Part shown: positions 31,841-40,503 of the stretch, piece by piece
Layout: every line of letters begins with the position of its first letter
Position numbering within the stretch: position 1 is the stretch's first letter
Source of the DNA: Bacteroidales bacterium UBA5219
Lineage (GTDB): Bacteria > Bacteroidota > Bacteroidia > Bacteroidales > ML635J-15
Length of the DNA stretch: 42,169 bases
Assembly: GCA_002412425.1 (NCBI GenBank)
Contig: DHVB01000058.1
Span: forward strand, 1-42,169
Direction of reading: 5' to 3'
The notes under the pieces: model-generated
What the model saw: only the letters and a program-made list of their open reading frames with translations
What the model was told of the DNA's origin: nothing
Databases searched by the model: none
Translations under genes and position numbers: made by a program

Positions 31841-32131
31841 TTAAATATTGCTATAAAAATCAATTACTTCACCTTGTGCCAATGTAATAATTGCTTTCTT
31901 AAAAGCATTGGTTTTTCCTCGTTGAATGCCTCGCTTGGTGTAGCGAACTTTTAACTTACCAGCATAACGCATAGTATTAACCGCTTCCACTTTAACATCG
32001 TACATTTGTTCAACTGCTTTTTTAATTTGCAATTTTTCGGCACGTTTATCTACAATAAAACCATAACGATTCAAAGTTTCGCCTTGTTTCGTCATTTTTT
32101 CGGTTACTATTGGTCTTATTAAAATATTCAT
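31841..32131 (-). CDS. rplW: 50S ribosomal protein L23
   Basis: A 96-residue L23: ILIRPIVTEKMTKQGETLNR, FIVDKRAEKLQIKKAVEQMY, VEAVNTMRYAGKLK and a basic loop. It sits at the exit of the polypeptide tunnel and is the docking site for trigger factor and SRP. 12 bases after rplD. Confidence 0.97.
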   Translation of the reverse strand: MNILIRPIVTEKMTKQGETLNRYGFIVDKRAEKLQIKKAVEQMYDVKVEAVNTMRYAGKLKVRYTKRGIQRGKTNAFKKAIITLAQGEVIDFYSNI

Positions 32132-32143
32132 TTTTTCTTAGTT

Positions 32144-32770
32144 TTAAGCTAAATTATTCTCAAAAACATCAATTGACTTCTCTTCCATCACTAAAACCGA
32201 AGCCCACATAATATCATAAGCGCTTAAATCTGAGGCAGTTACGACATTTACGTCTTTTAAATTTCGAGAAGACAAATATACACTTTTATTTGATTCTGCA
32301 ACAACTAATGTAATTTTTTTATCATTAATTTTAAAATTGTTCTTTAAGTTAATGATATTCTTTGTTTTAATCTCATCAAACAACAAGTTATCAACAACAA
32401 AAATTTTATTTTCTTTAGCACGATACGACAAAGCAGATTTTCGTGCTAATTTTTTAAGTTTTTTATTTAATTTTATATGGTATAATCTTGGTTCTGGTCC
32501 AAAAGTTGTACCACCGCCTCTAAATAATGGATTTTTAATACTTCCTGCACGAGCAGTTCCAGTACCTTTTTGGCGTTTTATTTTTCTAGTACTTCCAGAT
32601 ACTAATCCACGATGCAATGTAGCGTGAGTTCCTTGTCTTTTATTTGCCATATATTGTTTACAATCAAGATAAATAGCATGATCGTTTGGCTCTATGGCAA
32701 ATATTAAATCGTTTAATTCGATTTTTCTTCCAGTGTCCTCACCTAACTTATTATATACTGATGTTTTCAT
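32144..32770 (-). CDS. rplD: 50S ribosomal protein L4
   Basis: A 208-residue L4: the extended loop KIKRQKGTGTARAGSIKNPL with GGGTTFGPEPR reaches into the exit tunnel, and the C-terminal part ends in ASDLSAYDIMWASVLVMEE. In E. coli L4 also represses the S10 operon. Its ATG overlaps the rplC stop by one base, implying coupled translation. Confidence 0.97.
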   Translation of the reverse strand: MKTSVYNKLGEDTGRKIELNDLIFAIEPNDHAIYLDCKQYMANKRQGTHATLHRGLVSGSTRKIKRQKGTGTARAGSIKNPLFRGGGTTFGPEPRLYHIKLNKKLKKLARKSALSYRAKENKIFVVDNLLFDEIKTKNIINLKNNFKINDKKITLVVAESNKSVYLSSRNLKDVNVVTASDLSAYDIMWASVLVMEEKSIDVFENNLA

Positions 32771-33411
32771 TATCTTTCTATAATTAAATATGAACCTTTT
32801 GACCCAGGAACAGAACCTTTCACTAATAAAAGATTACTTTCTGGAATCACTTTCAATACTCTCAAACTTTCCACTTTTACTTTCTGTCCACCCATTCTTC
32901 CAGCCATTTTTTTACCTTTAAACACTCTAGCTGGAGTTGAAGCTGCTCCTATTGAACCTGGTGCTCTTTGTCTATCTTTTTGACCATGAGACTGTTCTCC
33001 CACACCTGAGTAGCCATGTCTTTTTACAACACCCTGAAATCCCTTACCTTTAGAAATTCCAGCTACGTCGCAATATTCACCTTCAATAAAAATGTCAACA
33101 GTTACTAAATCACCAAGTTCTAAATCGCTATAGGTTTCACCTTTTTTGATTTGTCCAAAATCTTTAAACTCTACCACCTTGCGTTTAGGACTAGTTCCGG
33201 CCTTTTTAAAATGACCTCTCATTGCTTTGGTCGTATGCTTTTCCTTTTTCTCGTCAAAGGCAAGCTGAACTGCTTCGTAACCGTCTCTTTCTAAAGTACG
33301 TAATTGTGTTACTACGCAGGGACCAGCCTCGATAACAGTGCATGGAATATTTTTTCCGTCAACACTGTAAATGGAAGTCATACCTACTTTTTTACCAATA
33401 ATTCCTTGCAT
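32770..33411 (-). CDS. rplC: 50S ribosomal protein L3
   Basis: A 213-residue L3: MQGIIGKKVGMTSIYS, GISKGKGFQGVVKRHGYSG, and RAPGSIGAASTPARVFKGKK followed by MAGRMGGQKV. In E. coli a Gln in the MAGQMG segment is methylated; here Arg takes that place. It helps form the peptidyl transferase centre. 20 bases after rpsJ. Confidence 0.98.
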   Translation of the reverse strand: MQGIIGKKVGMTSIYSVDGKNIPCTVIEAGPCVVTQLRTLERDGYEAVQLAFDEKKEKHTTKAMRGHFKKAGTSPKRKVVEFKDFGQIKKGETYSDLELGDLVTVDIFIEGEYCDVAGISKGKGFQGVVKRHGYSGVGEQSHGQKDRQRAPGSIGAASTPARVFKGKKMAGRMGGQKVKVESLRVLKVIPESNLLLVKGSVPGSKGSYLIIER

Positions 33412-33431
33412 TTTTCTAATTTTTTAAGTTT

Positions 33432-33740
33432 TTAACTTGCTTTAATCTCAACCTCTACACCACTAGGTAATTCCAATTTCATTAGAGCGTCTATCGTTTT
33501 TGAAGTCGTACTATAAATATCAAGTAAACGTTTGTATGAGCTTAGCTCAAATTGTTCTCTTGACTTTTTATTTACGAAAGTTGAACGATTAACAGTAAAA
33601 ATACGTTTGTGAGTTGGAAGTGGAATAGGACCTCTAACCACTGCACCTGTAGTTTTTACTGTTTTAAGAATTTTCTCTGCTGACTTGTCAACCAAGTTGT
33701 AGTCGTAAGATTTCAGCTTAATTCTAATTTTTTGATTCAT
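33432..33740 (-). CDS. rpsJ: 30S ribosomal protein S10
   Basis: A 102-residue S10: KIRIKLKSYDYNLVDKSAEK, the long loop GPIPLPTHKRIFTVNRSTFV, and LELPSGVEVEIKA at the end. Besides its place in the 30S head it serves as NusE in antitermination in other bacteria. It follows fusA by 14 bases, joining the str and S10 clusters; tuf, often found between them elsewhere, is absent. Confidence 0.98.
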   Translation of the reverse strand: MNQKIRIKLKSYDYNLVDKSAEKILKTVKTTGAVVRGPIPLPTHKRIFTVNRSTFVNKKSREQFELSSYKRLLDIYSTTSKTIDALMKLELPSGVEVEIKAS

Positions 33741-33754
33741 ACTATTTATTATTA

Positions 33755-35860
33755 TTAAAAAATAAATTTTCTATTGTTAATTAACTCTTCTAATATTGTT
33801 GCAGAAACTCTTTCATAATGAGAAAATTCCATGCTAAATACTGCTCTTCCTGAGCTTAAAGTTCTTAAAGCAGTAATATAACCAAATTGTTCTGCCATTG
33901 GCACTCTTGCTTTTAAGACTCTATGCATACCGCTCATTTCCATTCCTAAAATAGTTGCACGTCTGCGATTAAGGTCTGCGTTTATATCTCCTAAATATTC
34001 GTCAGGTGTTACTATTTCAAGTTTCATTATAGGTTCCAAAATTGTTGATTTCAACTTTTTTGAAACTTCAGAGAAACATAATCCAGCAGCTATTTGAAAT
34101 GCTAAAGCGTCACTATCAACGCTATGATAAGAACCATCAACTAGTTCTACCCTCATATTATGCATTGGGTAGCCTCCGATAGGTCCATTACTCATAGCTT
34201 GTTTGAAGCCTTTTTCAACAGCATTTATATATTCTTTAGGCAGTTTTCCACCTTTAATATTATCAACAAATTGCAAACCTACAAAATCTCTATCATTTAC
34301 AGGACCAATATTTACAGTAATTTCTGCAAATAAACCTTTGCCTCCAGTTTGCTTTTTAAATATATAGTTATAATTATTAATGGTATCAATAAATTCTTCT
34401 TTATAATTTACTTGTGGTTTTCCTTGATTTAATTTAAGACCATATTCTCTTACAAGACGGTCAATTATTATTTCCAAGTGCAACTCACCCATACCACTAA
34501 CTAAAGTTTGCCCAGTATTTTCGTCATGTCTCAGATTAAATGTTGGGTCTTCTTCAGCCATTTTAGATAAAGCCTGAGTTAACTTATCAATATCTGCTTG
34601 GCTCAAGGCTTCAACAGCAATTGAAATCACAGGTTCTGGAAATTGCATTTTATCTAAAATAATAGGCTTTGATTCATCACAAAGCGTATCTCCAGTTATA
34701 GTATCTTTTAGTCCTACTACAGCACAAATATCTCCAGCTTCAACAACATCGATTTGAGTTTGTTTGTTAGAATGCATTTGGAAAATTCTAGAAACTCTAT
34801 CTTTTTTTCCTGTTCTAACATTATAAACCATTTCTCCTGATTTGATTTTTCCACTATATACTCTTAGGTAAGCTAATTTTCCAACAAAAGAGTTAGAAAC
34901 GATTTTAAAACACATTGCAGACAAAGGAGCAGATGCATCGGCTGCTCTTTCAATCAAATCGTCTGTTTTTGGATGATGTCCTTTTATTGAATCAATATCT
35001 AATGGCGAAGGAAGAAAATCACAAATAGCATTTAAAAGTAGTTGAATACCTTTGTTTTTAAATGCTGAACCGCATAATATCGGGATATAGTTTTTATTAA
35101 TTACTAATTTTCTTAAAAGGTTTTTAAATTCTTGAACTGATATTTTTGATCTATCTTCAAAAAATCTTTCCAACATAATATCGTCAACTTCAATAACAGA
35201 TTCTATTAGTTTTTCTCGATATTTAAAAACCTCGTCCTTCATTTCTTCGGGGATATCTTCCACACGATATTTTGCTCCTAAGCTATCATCATCGTCCCAA
35301 ACATAAGCTTTTTGCTCAATTAAGTCTATAACACCTACAAACTCGTCGCCGTCACCTATAGGTAATTGAATTATTAAAGGTTTAGCATTAAGTTTTTCTT
35401 CTATTTGCTGCACTACTTTAATAAAATCTGCCCCTGTTCTATCCATTTTGTTTACAAAGGCAATTCTAGGCACATTATATTTATTTGCTTGATACCATAC
35501 TGTTTCGCTTTGTGGTTCTACTCCACCTACAGCACAAAAAACAGCTACAGCACCATCAAGAACTCTCAAAGAGCGTTCCACTTCAACTGTAAAGTCAACG
35601 TGTCCAGGAGTGTCGATTATATTAATTTTATAGTTTTGTTCATTGGTGGTCCAAAAAGTTGTAGTAGCAGCGGAAGTAATAGTAATTCCACGCTCTTGTT
35701 CTTGCTCCATCCAATCCATAGTTGCAGCGCCTTCATGAACCTCACCTATTTTATAATTAATACCAGTATAATATAAGATACGCTCTACCGTTGTGGTTTT
35801 CCCCGCATCGATATGAGCCATAATGCCTATATTTCTAGTATTTATAAGTTTTTGGTTCAT
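33755..35860 (-). CDS. fusA: Elongation factor G
   Basis: A 701-residue EF-G, the GTPase that drives translocation. G1 AHIDAGKTTT (residues 15-24), the switch I segment EQEQERGITITSA, G3 DTPGHVDFTVEV and G4 NKMDRTGAD are intact. Domain IV shows GGYPMHNMRVELVDGSYHSV and domain V ends near RVSATILEELINN. Its str-operon position (12 bases after rpsG, 14 before rpsJ) supports the main translocase rather than a paralogue. Confidence 0.97.
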   Translation of the reverse strand: MNQKLINTRNIGIMAHIDAGKTTTVERILYYTGINYKIGEVHEGAATMDWMEQEQERGITITSAATTTFWTTNEQNYKINIIDTPGHVDFTVEVERSLRVLDGAVAVFCAVGGVEPQSETVWYQANKYNVPRIAFVNKMDRTGADFIKVVQQIEEKLNAKPLIIQLPIGDGDEFVGVIDLIEQKAYVWDDDDSLGAKYRVEDIPEEMKDEVFKYREKLIESVIEVDDIMLERFFEDRSKISVQEFKNLLRKLVINKNYIPILCGSAFKNKGIQLLLNAICDFLPSPLDIDSIKGHHPKTDDLIERAADASAPLSAMCFKIVSNSFVGKLAYLRVYSGKIKSGEMVYNVRTGKKDRVSRIFQMHSNKQTQIDVVEAGDICAVVGLKDTITGDTLCDESKPIILDKMQFPEPVISIAVEALSQADIDKLTQALSKMAEEDPTFNLRHDENTGQTLVSGMGELHLEIIIDRLVREYGLKLNQGKPQVNYKEEFIDTINNYNYIFKKQTGGKGLFAEITVNIGPVNDRDFVGLQFVDNIKGGKLPKEYINAVEKGFKQAMSNGPIGGYPMHNMRVELVDGSYHSVDSDALAFQIAAGLCFSEVSKKLKSTILEPIMKLEIVTPDEYLGDINADLNRRRATILGMEMSGMHRVLKARVPMAEQFGYITALRTLSSGRAVFSMEFSHYERVSATILEELINNRKFIF

Positions 35861-35872
35861 TTACTAAACTAT

Positions 35873-36349
35873 TTAAAATTTAAAGTGAGCAAACGCTTTG
35901 TTGGCTTCAGCCATTCTGTGAGTTTCGTCTTTTCTCTTAACAGCAGCACCTTCATTATTATATGCAGCCATAATTTCAGTAGCTAATTTATTAGACATTG
36001 ATTGTCCGCTACGTTTACGAGCGGCAGCTATTAGCCATTTATGACTTACAGAAATTTTTCTATCTGCGCGGATTTCGGTTGGCACTTGAAAAGTAGCTCC
36101 ACCAATACGGCGACTCTTAACTTCTACAGCAGGAGTAACATTATCCAATGCTTTTCGCCAAATATCAATAGGAGCATCTTCAGAATCTTTCATCTTTTTT
36201 TCGATAATTTCTAAACTATCATAAAAGATTTGAAATGAAGTTGATTTTTTACCATCCCACATCATATCATTAACGAAACGAGTTACTCTATAATCATTAA
36301 ATTTTGGATCTGGTAATATTATTCTTTTCTTTGGTTTAGATTTTCTCAT
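35873..36349 (-). CDS. rpsG: 30S ribosomal protein S7
   Basis: A 158-residue S7: MRKSKPKKRIILPDPKFNDY, VTRFVNDMMWDGKKSTSFQI, VKSRRIGGATFQVPTEIRAD, WLIAAARKRSGQSMSNKLA, and the C-terminal EANKAFAHFKF. It starts assembly of the 30S head and in E. coli represses the str operon. 25 bases after rpsL, 12 before fusA. Confidence 0.98.
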   Translation of the reverse strand: MRKSKPKKRIILPDPKFNDYRVTRFVNDMMWDGKKSTSFQIFYDSLEIIEKKMKDSEDAPIDIWRKALDNVTPAVEVKSRRIGGATFQVPTEIRADRKISVSHKWLIAAARKRSGQSMSNKLATEIMAAYNNEGAAVKRKDETHRMAEANKAFAHFKF

Positions 36350-36374
36350 GTTATCTTATATTTTCCTATATTAA

Positions 36375-36782
36375 TTATTTTTTACCTTTTGTAGCAGCTG
36401 CAGCAGCTCCTTTTTTAGGCCTCTTAGCTCCATATTTTGAGCGACCTTGTTTACGACCATCAACGCCTGCAGTATCTAATGCGCCTCTAACGATATGATA
36501 TCTAACACCTGGTAAATCTTTTACTCTACCACCTCTAACCATTACTATAGAGTGTTCTTGTAAGTTATGACCTTCACCAGGAATATAAGCGTTAACTTCT
36601 TTTCCATTTGTTAATCTTACTCTTGCTACTTTACGCATTGCCGAATTCGGCTTTTTTGGTGTGGTTGTATAAACTCTCGTACACACACCTCTTCTTTGAG
36701 GACATGAGTCCAAGGCAGGAGATTTGCTTGTGTAAGTCATTTCTCGCCTACCTTTTCGTACTAATTGTTGTATTGTTGGCAT
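36375..36782 (-). CDS. rpsL: 30S ribosomal protein S12
   Basis: A 135-residue S12, first gene of the ribosomal cluster. MPTIQQLVRKGRREMTYTSK at the start; VYTTTPKKPNSAMRKVARV carries the Lys that corresponds to E. coli Lys43, and GGRVKDLPGVRYHIVRG the one that corresponds to Lys88, so the two main streptomycin-resistance positions are wild type. The Asp in KDLPG is the residue that RimO methylthiolates elsewhere. A Lys/Ala-rich tail ends the protein. Its promoter lies about 60 bases upstream. Confidence 0.98.
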   Translation of the reverse strand: MPTIQQLVRKGRREMTYTSKSPALDSCPQRRGVCTRVYTTTPKKPNSAMRKVARVRLTNGKEVNAYIPGEGHNLQEHSIVMVRGGRVKDLPGVRYHIVRGALDTAGVDGRKQGRSKYGAKRPKKGAAAAATKGKK

Positions 36783-36841
36783 AAAACCTAATAATTTTTA
36801 ATTTTTTTAATTCAACTACTTTTTTATAAATTTTTGGACTG

Positions 36842-36872
36842 CAAAGGTAGATTAATTTTTTTTATTAACAAC
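36842..36872 (-). promoter_or_regulatory. Bacteroidota-type promoter of the rpsL-rplQ cluster
   Basis: On the minus strand TACCTTTG (36849-36842) fits TAnnTTTG, with GTTG (36872-36869) exactly 19 bases upstream. Transcription would start about 50-55 bases before the rpsL ATG. The bases CTTTGCAGTCCAA that span and follow the -7 box are identical to those at rpsT. Confidence 0.75.
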
Positions 36873-37025
36873 ATATCTTGATAAAAATTTTACAATTTTA
36901 TCATTTTATTAGACATTTCAAGTGTCAAACATGTAAAAATTTAAAAATATCATAACAAAAAAACTTAAAAAATCTTACTTATTCAAAATGCTAAAACAAT
37001 ATATCTGCTTTTTTTTCGTTAAAAA

Positions 37026-37058
37026 ATTGCAAAAAATAAAACTAAGGCATTATATTTG
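37026..37058 (+). promoter_or_regulatory. Bacteroidota-type promoter of the beta-helix-like lipoprotein gene
   Basis: ATTG (37026-37029), 21 bases, then TATATTTG (37051-37058), which fits TAnnTTTG. The leader to ATG 37096 would be about 30 bases. Confidence 0.6.
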
Positions 37059-37095
37059 CAATTAAATAATTATATAAATAAAAAAACTTATTGCA

Positions 37096-38187
37096 ATGAA
37101 AAATTATTTTTATATTTTATTAAGTGTTATAGCTGTTGTTGGAATATTTTTTACAGCTTGCGATCCTGACGATGATAATAAAGACAAAAATGTTATCGAA
37201 ATAAACGAAGACATCACATCTGCTACCGTATGGAGTGGCGACAAAACATATATTATTAAAAAATTTGACTTTTATGTAACAGATGTTTTAACAATTGAAG
37301 CTGGAGCAATAATCAAATTTAGCTCGCAAGCAAAAAGTTTAACTCTATCTAACAATGGACAAATATTAGCAAATGGAACTGCTTCTCAGCCTATTGTTTT
37401 TACCTCAATTAAAGACGATTCAAAAGGTGGCGACACTAATAAAGATGGAGATGACAGCTCACCTGCTATAGGCGATTGGGCAAAAATAGATTTGAATGGA
37501 ACAAAAACTTCAGTTTTTAATTATTGCGAATTTTACTACGGTGGCTTTGGCACAGGAGCAAGTCCTACCTTAGATTTAAGTGCAGAATCTGCTGCAAAAA
37601 TCAAAAACTGTACTTTCGCTCATAACGGAGGTGGTATTAACGGCAAATATTATATAGGTACAATTCATGCCGACAATGCTTCTAGCGAAACAGTTATCCA
37701 AAACAACTTGTTTTATGACAACATACTACCTCTAACTATTACAGGCGACATAAGCTTAGATAATTCTAACACTTTTTCAAAAGATGGAACAGCTAATAAA
37801 TATAACGGAATTTTTGTCTCAAGAAATGTTACTAAAAACACAACTTGGTTAGAAGACGAAATTGCCTATGTTATTACTTCTGATGAAATACAAATACAAC
37901 TTAACGCAAGCTTAACTTTAGGAGATAATGTTGTATTAAAATTTTCGGAAGCTAGTCGATTAGATATTGTGCAAACAGAAAGTTCTTTAGGAAATTACAA
38001 TGGCAATGGCGTGTATTTCACTTCTTTAAAAGATGACGAATTAAAAGGCGATACCAATGGAGACGAAAATGCAAGTACTCCACAAACTGCCGATTGGATA
38101 GGAATTCACATTAATGGCTGGAAGTCAACAGGGTATGCTAATTGGTCCAACATTAGATATAATGATCCTAATCCAGCAGTTAAATAA
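37096..38187 (+). CDS. Predicted lipoprotein with beta-helix-like repeats
   Basis: A 363-residue protein. Residues 1-22 form a lipoprotein signal with lipobox FTAC (Cys22), followed by an Asp-rich stretch (DPDDDNKDK) that may act as an outer-membrane export signal in Bacteroidota. The body has two copies of one arrangement: VWSGDKTYIIK, LTIEAGAIIKFS, LANGTASQPIVFTSIKDD, GDTNKDGDDSSPAIGDWAKI in the first, and TWLEDEIAYVI, LTLGDNVVLKFS, GVYFTSLKDDELKGDTNGDE, TADWIGIHINGW in the second. This looks like a right-handed beta-helix surface protein with Asp-rich, calcium-like loops. It has its own promoter. Role unknown; adhesion or surface binding is inference. Confidence 0.8.
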   Translation: MKNYFYILLSVIAVVGIFFTACDPDDDNKDKNVIEINEDITSATVWSGDKTYIIKKFDFYVTDVLTIEAGAIIKFSSQAKSLTLSNNGQILANGTASQPIVFTSIKDDSKGGDTNKDGDDSSPAIGDWAKIDLNGTKTSVFNYCEFYYGGFGTGASPTLDLSAESAAKIKNCTFAHNGGGINGKYYIGTIHADNASSETVIQNNLFYDNILPLTITGDISLDNSNTFSKDGTANKYNGIFVSRNVTKNTTWLEDEIAYVITSDEIQIQLNASLTLGDNVVLKFSEASRLDIVQTESSLGNYNGNGVYFTSLKDDELKGDTNGDENASTPQTADWIGIHINGWKSTGYANWSNIRYNDPNPAVK

Positions 38188-38251
38188 ACCTAGCTAACAA
38201 ATTGCAACCTTTTTATCGTTTAATTGTAAAATTAAAATAATCAAAAATATT

Positions 38252-38608
38252 TTACGGGTAAAAAGCTTCTATTATATGCTCTATCTCTATTCCTGATTTT
38301 AAGTAAAGCACAGATACTACATCAAATCTACTATTTCCTGTAAATCCGGTTTCGGCAATATAAGCTTCGGCGGCATTTATTAATAATTTTTGTTTTTTTC
38401 TAGTTATAAATTCTTCGGGATTACCCCAAAAGTCTTCACTACGAGTTTTTACTTCAACAAAAACTAAGGTATCGCCGTCCATGGCAATAATATCTATTTC
38501 TTTATGCTTATCCCTCCAATTAGCAGAAATTATCACATAGCCTTTTTCAGCCAACATTTCTGCAGCTAAATCTTCGCCTTTATTTCCTAAGTTTATAGTT
38601 TTTGACAT
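38252..38608 (-). CDS. YraN family (UPF0102) nuclease-fold protein
   Basis: A 118-residue protein: GNKGEDLAAEMLAEKGYVII, NWRDKHKEIDIIAMDGDTLV and FVEVKTRSEDFWG. The Asp in EIDII and the E-V-K triad make a PD-(D/E)xK Holliday-junction-resolvase-like core, the signature of the YraN/UPF0102 family. The cellular role is not settled; DNA processing is likely. It sits directly downstream of the T9SS cargo gene, whose terminator overlaps the sequence before its start, so its own promoter is not visible. Confidence 0.93.
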   Translation of the reverse strand: MSKTINLGNKGEDLAAEMLAEKGYVIISANWRDKHKEIDIIAMDGDTLVFVEVKTRSEDFWGNPEEFITRKKQKLLINAAEAYIAETGFTGNSRFDVVSVLYLKSGIEIEHIIEAFYP

Positions 38609-38615
38609 AAGCAGA

Positions 38616-38647
38616 TAAAAAAAATCCCGAAGTTTATTTTCGGGATT
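38616..38647 (-). terminator. Terminator after the T9SS cargo gene
   Basis: AATCCCGAA (38623-38631) pairs with TTCGGGATT (38639-38647), a perfect 9-bp stem with a 7-base loop. On the minus strand a T run follows at 38622-38617. It lies 25 bases after the stop of the gene at 38672. Confidence 0.88.
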
Positions 38648-38671
38648 AAATATACAATATTTTTTATTAAT

Positions 38672-39400
38672 TTAGTGAGCGACAACTAGTTTTATTGTTT
38701 TTTGAATTTTTCCATCATTATATAAACGACAGAAATAATATCCATTATCCCATTTACTAGCATCGATATTCACACCATTGACAAAATCTGATTTTACTTT
38801 TGTAACCAATTTTCCAAGCATATTATAAACCTCAACTACAGCATTAGGTCCGTAATTATGTTTAATTTTAAAATTATCACTTGCTGGATTTGGAAAGATA
38901 GAAAATTCTTTAACAAGTTCACTAGAAATAGAACTTGGGAAACCTGTACTAAAAATAATTATAAAAGAATCAGAAAAACTTCCATTAATATCAGCTATTT
39001 CAATTTTCACAATGGCCTCACCAGAAGTAGAACCTTGTGTAAATTTTATACTACCAGGTGTTGATGTCGTTTCATTTGCTGCTAAAGTTATTTTTGCACT
39101 TGGAGAATTTGGCATACCACAAAGTCCACCACCTGCTGAAGTTATTGGAGTACAAAAACTAACTACCCAGTCATTTATTGTTCCACCTTCACCATAAGCA
39201 TGCATTTTAACTTCAACTTGATTACTAGTGTTATTTTTTAAATCAACTTTATATTCATAAGTAGTACCTGGAGCAACATTATAAACTTTTGAAGTTGTGT
39301 TTGTTACCACACCTGTACTATCAATAATATCTATAGTTTGAGAAGATAAAATCCCAACAACTAAGAACAAACTAAAAACTAAAAGTATAATTCTTTTCAT
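38672..39400 (-). CDS. T9SS type A sorting-domain protein of unknown function
   Basis: A 242-residue secreted protein. Residues 1-20 are a signal peptide (MKRIILLVFSLFLVVGILSS). Residues 21-155 look like an Ig-like or CARDB-like beta domain (VAPGTTYEYKVDLKNNTSNQ; LAANETTSTPGSIKFTQGS). The end, from about 165, is a type A sorting domain: FSIFPNPASDNFKIKH, VVEVYNMLGKLVTKV and DNGYYFCRLYNDGK. Such domains send cargo through the Bacteroidota type IX system to the surface, where the domain is removed. It has a textbook promoter and a strong terminator. Function of the passenger unknown. Confidence 0.88.
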   Translation of the reverse strand: MKRIILLVFSLFLVVGILSSQTIDIIDSTGVVTNTTSKVYNVAPGTTYEYKVDLKNNTSNQVEVKMHAYGEGGTINDWVVSFCTPITSAGGGLCGMPNSPSAKITLAANETTSTPGSIKFTQGSTSGEAIVKIEIADINGSFSDSFIIIFSTGFPSSISSELVKEFSIFPNPASDNFKIKHNYGPNAVVEVYNMLGKLVTKVKSDFVNGVNIDASKWDNGYYFCRLYNDGKIQKTIKLVVAH

Positions 39401-39699
39401 ATCTACAGTTTTTACAAAAATAAATTAAAAAAATAAAACTTCAAAGAAAAAAACTCATAATATTATTTTTTTTCGAAAAAATTAAATACTTTAAAATATA
39501 AAATACAACAAATACAAATTAAAGCAATTAGCTACAACAACATTTTGCATTTTGTATGTTTTATTTACCATTTTAACCTACCATAAAAAACATTAGTCTA
39601 ATTTCAATTTTCATTAACAAGCTAACTAAAAAATAATAACCTATTTTGCATAATTAACATAATTAAAATAAATAACTTATAAATTTAAAATGAAATATT
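39401..39699. other. Divergent AT-rich intergenic region
   Basis: This stretch of 299 bases has no gene that I can support. Its left end contains the minus-strand promoter at 39415-39445. For the plus-strand gene at 39700 only a near match is seen: TATTTTG at about 39644-39650, one base shorter than TAnnTTTG, with no clear -33 box. The rest is A/T runs. Confidence 0.7.
39415..39445 (-). promoter_or_regulatory. Bacteroidota-type promoter of the T9SS cargo gene
   Basis: On the minus strand TTTG (39445-39442), exactly 19 bases, then TATTTTTG (39422-39415): a perfect match to TTTG-N19-TAnnTTTG. The leader to the ATG at 39400 would be very short, about 10 bases. Confidence 0.75.
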
Positions 39700-40503
39700 A
39701 TGAAAAGATCGATTTTATTATTTGCAACACTTTTGTTTGTGTTTGCAAGCTTTGCACAAAATAAAGATGCAAACACATCACCTATTTGTCAAGAGCCGAC
39801 AAATGATAGAGGTACTCAAGCATTACCTTGGGCAGAAATGCAAATGTGGACAGCAACAGATATTAAAGGCAACACCCATAATCTTGCAGATTATCTAGCT
39901 GCTGGCAAAACTGTTTTTGTTGATTTTTCCGCAACATGGTGCTACCCATGTTGGAGTTTTCACCAATCAGGTGTTTTAGAAAACCTTCACAATCAATTTG
40001 GTCCTGGACCCGAAGGTACAAACGAAATAGTAGTTTTATGGTTCGAAGTCGATGGTGCTACCATAGAGCAAATACACGGTACAGGGTCTAATACTCAAGG
40101 TGATTGGACTGAAAATGACACATGGCCAGTTCCAATAATTCAAGCATCTAGTCAACTAAAAAGCTATTTCTCAGAACTATATCCTGGTGCAGTTCCTACT
40201 ATGTTCATGATTTGTCCAACAGGCTATTATAGAACAGTTGATGCATCAACTAGTGTTTCTTATTACATGTCACAAATTAATTCGTGTCCTGAAGCAGGCC
40301 AAGTACCTTTAGCAGATATTGATGGTAGCGCAATAGCTTTTATAGATACGCCTAGCACTTTTCAAGCTGATGCTGTTAGTATAGATCCTATAACTGGTTA
40401 CGAATGGACTTTTGAAAATGGAGATCCTGCTACATCAGACCAACCCAATGAGTGTAACTTGGAACACTCCTGGACAAAATATAATTTCTTTAAAAATTCA
40501 TAA
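39700..40503 (+). CDS. Piece 1: secreted thioredoxin-like domain and start of a PKD domain
   Basis: A 267-residue piece. Signal peptide at residues 1-19 (MKRSILLFATLLFVFASFA), then a thioredoxin-like domain with VFVDFSATWCYPCWSFH: the redox pair is Cys-Tyr-Pro-Cys, and a cis-Pro loop is seen in GAVPTMFMICPTG. From about residue 205 a PKD domain begins (FQADAVSIDPITGYEWTFEN) and runs into GDPATSDQPN, after which the frame is lost and the last 20 or so residues are out of frame. Such proteins fold disulfide-containing cargo or act as surface thiol proteins. Leader A-rich with no Shine-Dalgarno site. Confidence 0.8.
   Translation: MKRSILLFATLLFVFASFAQNKDANTSPICQEPTNDRGTQALPWAEMQMWTATDIKGNTHNLADYLAAGKTVFVDFSATWCYPCWSFHQSGVLENLHNQFGPGPEGTNEIVVLWFEVDGATIEQIHGTGSNTQGDWTENDTWPVPIIQASSQLKSYFSELYPGAVPTMFMICPTGYYRTVDASTSVSYYMSQINSCPEAGQVPLADIDGSAIAFIDTPSTFQADAVSIDPITGYEWTFENGDPATSDQPNECNLEHSWTKYNFFKNS

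Larger units (their letters stand above)
36783..37095. other. Divergent intergenic region between rpsL and the lipoprotein gene
   Basis: This stretch of 313 bases holds no gene. It is very AT-rich and contains the rpsL promoter (36842-36872, minus) and the lipoprotein promoter (37026-37058, plus), with their leaders. Between the two I see only A/T runs and no clear operator or small RNA. Confidence 0.8.

Noticed and set aside
38219..38236. TTTAATT/AATTAAA hairpin between the lipoprotein gene and yraN as a terminator
   Set aside because: All A/T pairs in very AT-rich DNA with no T run; expected by chance.
40440..40450. Programmed frameshift in the thioredoxin-PKD gene
   Set aside because: No slippery heptamer and no stimulating structure is seen at CCC 40444-40446; a mutation or sequencing error is simpler.
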